A stretch of DNA of 64,000 bases from contig JABTUA010000003.1 of the NCBI GenBank assembly GCA_015075635.1, forward strand, positions 868,001-932,000, in the 5' to 3' direction. The translations under genes and the position numbers were made by a program. Below the pieces are notes generated by a model. That model worked only from the letters and a program-made list of their open reading frames with translations, searched no databases and had not been told where the DNA came from. Shown here one piece after another: positions 41,036 to 48,339 of the stretch; the first letter of the stretch is position 1; each line of letters begins with the position of its first letter. Origin of the DNA: Polyangiaceae bacterium (GTDB taxonomy: Bacteria > Myxococcota_A > Polyangia > Polyangiales > Polyangiaceae).

Positions 41036-42337
41036 CTACCCGCCGTCGGCCGTGCCGCCGTCAGCTGGCGGCGGCCAGTCTATCGAAACCAAGTACGCGC
41101 TGTTCGAACCACCATCTGGTTTGAGCACCCAAATTCCAACGATGCCCTTCGTGATCGGTTGCGCGTACAGCACCCAGTCCACCGGTTGGCGAAGGCGCTG
41201 GATTGCGCCGCCTGCCTTCTGAAACCAGACGGGTGCTGACGCTTGCCACGCTAGGTCTGTGTCTGGCGTGGGAGTGCTTGTTTCTTGAAAAGAATGCCAA
41301 AGCACGACGTCGCCGACAGCCCGCGTGAAGGTCTTCAGACCCGGCTTAGTGGGGGAGTCGAACGTGACACGGGTCTCTTTCCCGGACGCGACGTCGAGTC
41401 GGTAGATCTCACTGCCCGCGATAGGCTGGAAGAAAGTGCTCTTTTCACCGCCCGGTCCCGGGTGGCGAAGATCCGACCACACGATGGTCTTGCCGTCGTC
41501 CGAGATCCCTCCCATCGCCGCTCCGTTCTGCGTGTCGCCGACGGGGCTGATCTGGCCCTTGTCGAAGTCGATGAGGTCAATCCACCCTTCGCCGGCGCAA
41601 GTGGCGAACCCGGTTTCGCTGCCCTCCATGAAGAAGCAGCCACCGCCCGACACCATCTTCAGCTCGCCGTTCCGAACGTCGAACCGATAGAAGCGGCTCG
41701 GGGGCGCGTGGTCCCAGTACAGGTACGGTCCAGCGAAAGCTGTCGTGCCCGAACCGTCGCCTGCCTGGAGCTTCGGTGCCGCCCAAACCAGCTTGCGTTC
41801 TCCCGTCGTGAGGTCCCGCACGACCATGATTGTCTGATCAGGCTTCGAGATTGCATAGAACGTCCGCTTGCCGGCGAGAGAAGGGAGTGCGGCGCCGAAT
41901 GAGCCTGGCCAGTCCTGGCCGTCGTCAACGAGATACTCGACGCCGGATGCTAGGTGGACGGCCTGCACGCGCCCAGGAGCCACCTGAAAGACGGCCCAGT
42001 CATCGTTGGCGCGCGGGCGCCGTGGCGAGATGCCGTCGGGCTCCGAGCTCGAGATCACCTTGCAGCGCACTCCGCAGTCGACCTTCAGCGCCGGGCCGGG
42101 CGGAAGCACCGGGAAGCTCGCCGGTGTGGTCTTATGCCAGACCGGGTCCCACGGTGGCACCGGGTTGTCGCCGGGCGCATCGCCGGGCGCGCCACCGGTG
42201 GCAAGCACGTCAGCGTCGGCGTCCGCGGCCGCGTCCGGCTCGTGGCTCTCGACTCGCTGGTTGCCGCACGCACCGAAGCTCGTGAGTGCCACGTACACTG
42301 CTGCCGCGCCGCCAGCGGCTGCAAGGAGCTTCTTCAC
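41036..42337 (-). CDS. TolB/WD40-like propeller lipoprotein
   Basis: A 433-residue lipoprotein starting at GTG 42337, which overlaps the giant gene's stop (GTGA). The lipobox ALTSFGAC puts Cys at 24, followed by an Asp/Ala-rich tether. The mature part has repeated TolB-like blades: DDWAVFQVAPGRVQAVHLAS, ISDDGKTIVWSDLR and GSEIYRLDVASGKETRVTF, typical of propellers that read out as DG-K-I-AW and IY-LD-G. There are several Cys (VDCGVRCKV, CFF, FATCAG). Coupling to the giant protein suggests a joint surface complex. Confidence 0.85.
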   Translation of the reverse strand: MKKLLAAAGGAAAVYVALTSFGACGNQRVESHEPDAAADADADVLATGGAPGDAPGDNPVPPWDPVWHKTTPASFPVLPPGPALKVDCGVRCKVISSSEPDGISPRRPRANDDWAVFQVAPGRVQAVHLASGVEYLVDDGQDWPGSFGAALPSLAGKRTFYAISKPDQTIMVVRDLTTGERKLVWAAPKLQAGDGSGTTAFAGPYLYWDHAPPSRFYRFDVRNGELKMVSGGGCFFMEGSETGFATCAGEGWIDLIDFDKGQISPVGDTQNGAAMGGISDDGKTIVWSDLRHPGPGGEKSTFFQPIAGSEIYRLDVASGKETRVTFDSPTKPGLKTFTRAVGDVVLWHSFQETSTPTPDTDLAWQASAPVWFQKAGGAIQRLRQPVDWVLYAQPITKGIVGIWVLKPDGGSNSAYLVSIDWPPPADGGTADGG

Positions 42338-45300
42338 GGCCCGACCCACGCGATCTCGACTCGTCCGCCGGGCTTCAGCCGCGCTCGGAATGGTCCGCTC
42401 TGCTCGCTGAGGACCCAGTCGCCGACATCGTGCTTGCCCGCGGGCGTCAGCGTGGCCCCAAGCGACACCGCGTCTTCCTTGTTCCCCAAGAGGCCGCCAG
42501 GGACGAGGTAGGACACGCTGCCGGTCGACTTGACGCCCCGAATCACGCCTTGAGCCTTCAGGCTGTCGTGTACGGCCAGCACTCCGTCGCCGTTCCACCG
42601 GAGCCGTATCAACGCGAGCCCGCGCGCGAGCTCGATCTCTCGACCGTCGAAGGCGAGCCTGCGCGGGAGGTCCGGCCCGCAGAATGCGCCGCAACCGGCC
42701 TTGTCGAGCACCGCGCACTTCTTGGAGTGCGCCGCCGAGGTGCTGCGCGGCACCAGAGTCCACCCGCTCGGGGTCGACTCGAGGAAGCCCTCGCTCGCGA
42801 TTTCGAGAACGCCCTCCGAGCTCGTCCGGAGCAGAGCGGCCCCCGCCGTCGTCGCGACGACCCACTGGCCTTCGCCGACGCCCACCAAGTCCGGGGGCAC
42901 GCCGCAGACATCCACGGGTGCGCCCAGCGCGGTCGATGAGGCGGTTCCCCCGAGCATCCTGCTGATCCCGGCGTCCGTGGCCGCTGCGAGCAGCCCATCT
43001 TGCTCCGCGAGCGCCCGGACTGGAGAGCCCAGCGGAATCGAGGTGATCTTCTCGGCCTTGCCGGAGAGCAGCGTCCAAAGGTCCACGTCATTGCCCCGCG
43101 CCACCCAGAGCGAGGAGCCTTCGAGAGCGATGTCGCTCGCTCCGGTGCCCGGGAGCTGGGCGAGCGCGGCCGACGTCTCGGACAGCCTCGCGCGGCACGT
43201 GCTGTCGCAGAGCGCGCCGGGCGCCCGCCACCACTCGGTTCCCGTGGCGCAGCGGCGCGCCTCCGTCCCGTCCTCGCAGCGAGGGAAGGACGCTGCGAGC
43301 GTCCTGGGGTCAGCATCGACCCAGCCGCCGCCTTCGGCGATGCGCACGCTGTGCGTTACCTGATCCGATGCTCCGATCTGGCCGACGGTCCACCACAGCG
43401 CCTGGCCGCTGGCGCCGCTGGCCAGCAACATGGAACCGCGGTCAATCGCCTGGCTTCCCGGCGGGAGCGCCACGTCGCGCGCGATGCGAGAGGCATCGCT
43501 GACGCCCACGCGCAAGGACCAGACGTCGCTGTGCGCGACGCCCCACGCGTCGGCGCCGCCTGCGTAGATCAGCCCAGCGCCCTGAGCATCCCATCCGAGA
43601 AACGGTCCCGAGCGACGCGGGAACGGCTCGCCTGTCAGCCCCGTGTCTGCAATCGTCCCGCTGCGCCAGTCGATCGCCACGACGTCGCCGCGCAGCTCCG
43701 TACCGTCATGGCCCCCAGCTCTGTACAGGGCGGTGTCGAAGAGCGCGTAGCCCGCGCCGCTGCGCCCTGGCAGGGAAGGATCCACGGGGAGCTCGGTCCA
43801 CTCGAAGGTCTCGAGGTCGAGGACACGGAGCCACGCCGCTGTTTCAGCGTCCGGCTCGCCAAACGCGACAATGGCGTTGCTCCCGGTCTCCAGGAACACG
43901 TCGGCGAGCGCAGTACCCGGCAGAGCGGTGCCCGTCCGGGTCACGACATAGCGCGCTCGCGCCCCCGTCGTGCTCGCGGCGCTCAGTGCCCACAGCCGGT
44001 CGGCTCGTCCCGTCGCGCCGGATCCGGCCACGAGCACGAGCCCCGGACGCGCGCCGTGACGCGCGCCGCCCGCGGCCTCGGGGGCGAGCACCGCGAGGCG
44101 CCAGGGAACGGGTCCAGAGGCGATGGCCGCCCCTGCGGGCGCTGCTCCGCCGGCCGCGATGCCGAGCCCGCCGCAGTCCCCTGAAACCAGGCAGTCCAGC
44201 CCGCCGAGGATGCTCCCGTCCGGCGACGTGACCTGAATCGGCTGAGCTCGCCCGCCGGCTCCGAAGCGAAGCAGCGCCGCGAGCGTCAGGTCGCCGGCGC
44301 GCACGAGCACGGAGTCGCGGTCCAGCGACTGGAAGCAAATCCAGGGCGGCCAGCAGCCAGGGCCATACGCCATGTGGATGGCGTCCGACGCCGGTGAAGC
44401 GTTCACGAAATCCGGGCAGGTCGGATCCTGGTTGATGGCCAGGTGGGGCTCGATTGGCTGGATGAAGCGCTCCGTGAAGGTGGTGCGGAGGTTCCCGGCC
44501 CGTTCGTTGCCGACTTGAAGCGGCACTGTCGCGCCTGTAGTGGACTCGCGATCCGGGTTCGGATCCGCCTGATTGCCGACCACGCGGGTGAGCTGGGGGT
44601 GAGCCGGGTAACGGTGCGGCTTCGCGTCGGTGTCGACGGGCTTTCCATCCGCGCCGGTCAAGCTCAGGAACGTCCGCGTCGCGAACGTGAAGCGCAGCCC
44701 CGGCTTCGTTTTCAGGTATGGCTTCTTGGTGACGATGTCGATCCCGGTACTGAGCCAGTCGGAGGGGAAGTGTGCAGGGTACGTCTTCGCTTCCTGCACC
44801 CAGGCCCACGACATGTCGTAGGGCTTGGGCCAGAACGCCGGGTCTGACGGCGGACAGCTCGCGGAGGGCCCGATCGGGCAGATGACTGGTGGCGGAACCC
44901 CCGCGCGCGCCGGAAGCGGTCGACAATACGGTTGGCCCGCGAGCGTCTCGTGCGCGCAGCCTTTCCGTTCGACCCGTAGCCACTGCCTTCCAGTGTCGGG
45001 AAAGGAAGGCAGCGGCGACACCTGCCTGCAAGAGCCAGTCTCTCGGTCCAAACAGGCCGCCTTCCCTGTAGAACCAAACTCGGGGCAACCGCAGCGCCGG
45101 GCATCGAGCAGCACGGGCTGAGCTTGCTCGAGCGTTGCCTTCAACCGGTCGACGTAAGTGGAGCTCGTGCCGGTGAGCGCCGGATCGTTCGCGCTCACTC
45201 CGCGCGCGGGCGTGACTGACAGGAACACCTCGTTCTTGCCGAACAAGCCGAGGGGTGGACAGGGGTCACCCTGGACCTCGTCGGGTTCGGTCGTGTCCTC

Positions 45301-47373
45301 CTTCATCGCCGAGGCTTCGTACGGATCGCACAGCGTGCCTCGCGTCAGGAAGCCAGGGTTCTTCTCGCTCGGCGTGTAGCTGCCGAGGAGCGGGTCGTTC
45401 TGCTGGGCGTAGCTCGCGAATGCAGGCGAACCGGTTCCCGGGAAGCTCGCCCTTTCGCCCCATTCGTTCACGTTCGCGAACTTCTCCGCCACGACGCCGG
45501 GCGTGGAAGGGCAGAAGTCGGCGCCGTTCAGCTGGCCGTCCGAGTCCGTGTCGGCCCAACCGCGCCGCTTGTAGTCCACCGCAAAGCCTGGCCCGGATTG
45601 GTACCCGGTCGCGGCCAAGGCGGGGAAGCCTTTGCCGCCCACATACAGGTCCCGCAGCTCCGAGGGATCGCAGTCGTTGCCCGCGCCGTCGCCGTCGCTG
45701 TCGAGGTGAGCTCCCAGGAAGAATGGCGGCTTCTTTCCCGGGCATAGGTCGCTGTGGTTCGGAACGCCGTCGCCGTCGGAGTCCAGCGTGGTGCTGTCCA
45801 GGCCCGCCATGATGTGCCGCAACGGGCTCGAACACCCGGGCGAGCTGCAACCCGGAGGGAGATTGCCCGCCAGCCCCTGGCCCGTCCCGCAGAAGTTGCT
45901 CCCGCTCTGAATGGAAGCTCCCGGGTACAACTGACCAATCGAGCCGATGAACTTCGACGGCCCGCTCGTGTTCTTTCGCGCAAGGCATGCACTCGCGGGC
46001 GGCGAGTCCGCAGATGGCGGAGGATTGCAGTTGATGTCCCGCAGGCTCTTGACCGTCGGGCACGCGGTCGGGTCGGAGGGTGCAGCGGCGCAGGCCGGGA
46101 ATGCCGTCGGGTCGCAGGCGCACACCGCGGCGTACATGGCGGTGTAGCCCTGGCACAGCTCATCCCTGTCGGAAACGAGCGGGTTGGCCGACGGGTCGAT
46201 GACCGCACCCACGTTGGTTGGGACTGGCTTGTCCTGGGCGGTGGGGTAGGCCCAGTGGAGCACGGGGTTGACGACGAGTGCCCCCGTCTTGGTGGTCTTC
46301 TCAACGGCCTCGTAGACGTCAACCCAACCGGAGCAGCCGAAGAGCGCGCAGATCGCCCCTGCGATTGGGTCTAGGACTTGACCCTTCTGCCTTCCCCAGG
46401 TTCCGTCTGGCGGGTTCAGGTAGTAGTGGTGCTTTCCCCACGACGCGAACACGATGGGGTGCGTAGCGGAGCCGTTCACCGTGCCGAGTCGGAGGGTCTC
46501 GACTTGGGCGGGGGGCCTGCACTCGATCAAGCGGAAGTATGGGAAGAGAACTTGGTCTATCAGGTCGGTTGCGACCGAGCACGAAAGCGCCGAGCTGTCG
46601 GTGCCCGCAAGGTCCCGGTGCCAGCCTTCGACACGAAGGAGCTGCGCCTCGGTGCGCCCGTCCGACCCGGTGACCAACTCCACTTCGACCTCGATGGACA
46701 TCGAGTCCCCATCGTGCTTGTTCTCGCCTTGTCCGCAGTAGCCGATCGGCACGGGTACGTTGGGGATGTACACGACATTGTCGAAGTAGCCGCCATCCTT
46801 GCCGAAGAACGTTCCGTACTTGATGTGCACCACGTTCGGGTTCGCGCCGTCGGGATAGGCGTTGAACACGGTGAATGGCTCGCGTCCGCCTGGAAACTTG
46901 ATGTCGACGGCCAGCGCCGGCTCATCGGGCGTGAAGTGAAGCTGCGGCGCAAAGCAATCCGCGAGCGCCGACTCGATCTCGTCGTCGAGACCGTCGTCGT
47001 CCTCGTCGATGCTGCACTCCCACGGCTGCGGCGTTGCACGGTGGGGAACCCAAGGAGAATGGTGTAGGGGACATACCCCGTTTCCGCCCAGGAGCTTCCC
47101 GGCCCGCGCGACGCCCGGTGTCAGGACCGCAAGCACGGCGGCGGCCAGGGCAAGCCAAACCAGCAGGCGCCGCAAGCGTGCTGCGTGCTGCGTGCTGCGT
47201 GCTGCGTGCTGCGTGCTGCGTGCTGCGTGCTGCGTGCTGCGTGCTGCGTGCTGCGTGCTGCGTGAGCATGAGCCGACCCTCCCGGTTGGTACGATCGACG
47301 CTATCGAGTCGAGCGCGCGCCGGTCAAGCTGGGCACGCTCGCATGTCCGCGCGGGTGCGCGCTTCCCCGACAT
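42334..47373 (-). CDS. Giant secreted protein with thrombospondin type 3 and Kelch-like regions
   Basis: Up to 1,679 residues from ATG 47373. Residues 39-66 are four copies of the heptapeptide STQHAAR, coded by the tandem DNA repeat. Residues 67-91 are a signal peptide (LRRLLVWLALAAAVLAVL and on to GVARAG). A TTG at 47175, directly after the repeat, would start exactly at this signal and is a real alternative. Then come an acidic EF-hand-like helix (DEDDDGLDDEIESAL, about 120), a beta-rich domain with many Cys, thrombospondin type 3 calcium repeats (DSDGDGVPNHSDLCPG and DSDGDGAGNDCDPSE, about 530-560), and a C-terminal Kelch-like propeller from about residue 1080. It is probably a calcium-stabilised adhesin or stalk. 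Confidence 0.83.
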   Translation of the reverse strand: MSGKRAPARTCERAQLDRRALDSIASIVPTGRVGSCSRSTQHAARSTQHAARSTQHAARSTQHAARLRRLLVWLALAAAVLAVLTPGVARAGKLLGGNGVCPLHHSPWVPHRATPQPWECSIDEDDDGLDDEIESALADCFAPQLHFTPDEPALAVDIKFPGGREPFTVFNAYPDGANPNVVHIKYGTFFGKDGGYFDNVVYIPNVPVPIGYCGQGENKHDGDSMSIEVEVELVTGSDGRTEAQLLRVEGWHRDLAGTDSSALSCSVATDLIDQVLFPYFRLIECRPPAQVETLRLGTVNGSATHPIVFASWGKHHYYLNPPDGTWGRQKGQVLDPIAGAICALFGCSGWVDVYEAVEKTTKTGALVVNPVLHWAYPTAQDKPVPTNVGAVIDPSANPLVSDRDELCQGYTAMYAAVCACDPTAFPACAAAPSDPTACPTVKSLRDINCNPPPSADSPPASACLARKNTSGPSKFIGSIGQLYPGASIQSGSNFCGTGQGLAGNLPPGCSSPGCSSPLRHIMAGLDSTTLDSDGDGVPNHSDLCPGKKPPFFLGAHLDSDGDGAGNDCDPSELRDLYVGGKGFPALAATGYQSGPGFAVDYKRRGWADTDSDGQLNGADFCPSTPGVVAEKFANVNEWGERASFPGTGSPAFASYAQQNDPLLGSYTPSEKNPGFLTRGTLCDPYEASAMKEDTTEPDEVQGDPCPPLGLFGKNEVFLSVTPARGVSANDPALTGTSSTYVDRLKATLEQAQPVLLDARRCGCPEFGSTGKAACLDRETGSCRQVSPLPSFPDTGRQWLRVERKGCAHETLAGQPYCRPLPARAGVPPPVICPIGPSASCPPSDPAFWPKPYDMSWAWVQEAKTYPAHFPSDWLSTGIDIVTKKPYLKTKPGLRFTFATRTFLSLTGADGKPVDTDAKPHRYPAHPQLTRVVGNQADPNPDRESTTGATVPLQVGNERAGNLRTTFTERFIQPIEPHLAINQDPTCPDFVNASPASDAIHMAYGPGCWPPWICFQSLDRDSVLVRAGDLTLAALLRFGAGGRAQPIQVTSPDGSILGGLDCLVSGDCGGLGIAAGGAAPAGAAIASGPVPWRLAVLAPEAAGGARHGARPGLVLVAGSGATGRADRLWALSAASTTGARARYVVTRTGTALPGTALADVFLETGSNAIVAFGEPDAETAAWLRVLDLETFEWTELPVDPSLPGRSGAGYALFDTALYRAGGHDGTELRGDVVAIDWRSGTIADTGLTGEPFPRRSGPFLGWDAQGAGLIYAGGADAWGVAHSDVWSLRVGVSDASRIARDVALPPGSQAIDRGSMLLASGASGQALWWTVGQIGASDQVTHSVRIAEGGGWVDADPRTLAASFPRCEDGTEARRCATGTEWWRAPGALCDSTCRARLSETSAALAQLPGTGASDIALEGSSLWVARGNDVDLWTLLSGKAEKITSIPLGSPVRALAEQDGLLAAATDAGISRMLGGTASSTALGAPVDVCGVPPDLVGVGEGQWVVATTAGAALLRTSSEGVLEIASEGFLESTPSGWTLVPRSTSAAHSKKCAVLDKAGCGAFCGPDLPRRLAFDGREIELARGLALIRLRWNGDGVLAVHDSLKAQGVIRGVKSTGSVSYLVPGGLLGNKEDAVSLGATLTPAGKHDVGDWVLSEQSGPFRARLKPGGRVEIAWVGP
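42340..42386. repeat. 47-bp direct repeat, right copy (giant gene 3' end)
   Basis: This is the true 3' end of the giant gene, repeated with seven mismatches at 40972-41018. The propeller lipoprotein gene lies between the two copies. Confidence 0.7.
47176..47264. repeat. Heptanucleotide tandem repeat (GCGTGCT, about 12.7 copies)
   Basis: An uninterrupted period-seven array of 89 bases (AGCACGC on the coding strand) sits between the ATG and the signal peptide of the giant gene. All three frames through the array are open, so adding or removing a unit shifts the downstream frame by one without introducing a stop inside the array. Confidence 0.97.
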
Positions 47374-47477
47374 GACCTTGCGTCATGTTCGTCCCCGCAC
47401 TTGCGTAGCCCTCGCGGTACGTTGGGCAGCGGAGCGCGCAGCCTGTCGAGCCGCGCGAGGTAGGCTCGCGTCCGCCG

Positions 47478-47534
47478 GTCGACGCGCCCTGAGTTGGACC
47501 CCGAGCGCGCCTCACGCCCCCGACAACACCCGGA
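47478..47534. repeat. 57-bp direct repeat, right copy (batE 3' end)
   Basis: The last seven codons of the TPR/SH3 gene with its stop and 34 downstream bases are repeated at 40081-40138 with six mismatches and one gap. The 7.4 kb between holds the toxin-antitoxin pair, the propeller lipoprotein and the giant gene. Confidence 0.75.
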
Positions 47535-48339
47535 GCTGCGAGCTCTCCACCCAGGCCTCCGTCGAGCCCCACTCCACGCGCACCAGCTGGCCGCGGCGCT
47601 CGCGCACGAAGAGGCTCGTGCCCTCGGGCATGGAGACGTGCTCGGGCACGCCGCCCTTCTGCACCAGCGGCTTGCCGGTCTCGTCCAGCAGGCGCGCATC
47701 GCCGACCACCACCACGGCGGGGCGCGAGCTCAGGCGGAAGTGCCGCGCGCCGAGCGCGAGCGAGCCGCACACGCAGAGCAGCATTGCGCCGGCGCTGGCC
47801 ACGATGGTCGCGGCCAGGCGGCGCCGCTCGACGCGATAGGCAAAGCGCGCGCCGAGGCCCAGCGAGGCCAGGAGCGAGCCGAGGGCGGCGAGCGCGGCCC
47901 ACGCGCTCTCCGGCAAGAGCGCGACCAGCGCGCGGGAGAGCGTGGTCTTGGCGATCACGGGCTCGGCGCCCTCGCGGGCGCGGCGCCGGGCGATCTCGCC
48001 GCGCACGCGCTCCAGGGCACGCTCGGCGTCGGCGTCGTCCGGACGCAAGAGCAGGCTCTCCTCGAGCGCAGCGACGGCGCGGCCCAGATCGCCGGGGCGC
48101 GCGACCGGCGAGCGCGCGCGGGCCACGTAGGCGGCGGCTCGGTTGTAGCTGGCGTCGGCGTGGCTGAAGCCGCTGTCCGCCAGCGACTCCAGGCGATCGA
48201 TGGCGTCGTCGTAGGCGCCGCGCTCCAGGCTCTGCACCGCCTCGGCGAAGGCCTTCTCCTGAGCTGCGTCGGCTCGGCCCGGCGACGGTGAGCAGAGCAG
48301 CGCGCCGGCGAGCACCAAAGCGATCGCTCGCCCTCTCAT
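47512..48339 (-). CDS. batE: BatE-like TPR and SH3-domain membrane protein
   Basis: A 275-residue protein with a signal peptide (ALVLAGALLCSPSPGRA). Residues 25-115 hold three TPR-type helix pairs (EAVQSLERGAYDDAIDRLE, SYNRAAAYVARAR, ALEESLLLRPDDADAERAL). Two membrane helices follow at about 140-165 and 175-200. The C-terminal 65 residues form an SH3-like fold (ARLLDETGKPLV, VPEGTSLFVRERRGQLVRV and WVESSQLRVL). This order is typical of BatE in Bat clusters. It overlaps batD by four bases (ATGA) and is the last gene of the operon. Its 3' end is repeated at 40081-40138. Confidence 0.83.
   Translation of the reverse strand: MRGRAIALVLAGALLCSPSPGRADAAQEKAFAEAVQSLERGAYDDAIDRLESLADSGFSHADASYNRAAAYVARARSPVARPGDLGRAVAALEESLLLRPDDADAERALERVRGEIARRRAREGAEPVIAKTTLSRALVALLPESAWAALAALGSLLASLGLGARFAYRVERRRLAATIVASAGAMLLCVCGSLALGARHFRLSSRPAVVVVGDARLLDETGKPLVQKGGVPEHVSMPEGTSLFVRERRGQLVRVEWGSTEAWVESSQLRVLSGA

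Noticed and set aside
47176..47264. Heptanucleotide array as an origin iteron or DnaA-type region
   Set aside because: The unit has no DnaA-box character, there is no AT-rich region, and it lies inside an open frame leading to a signal peptide.
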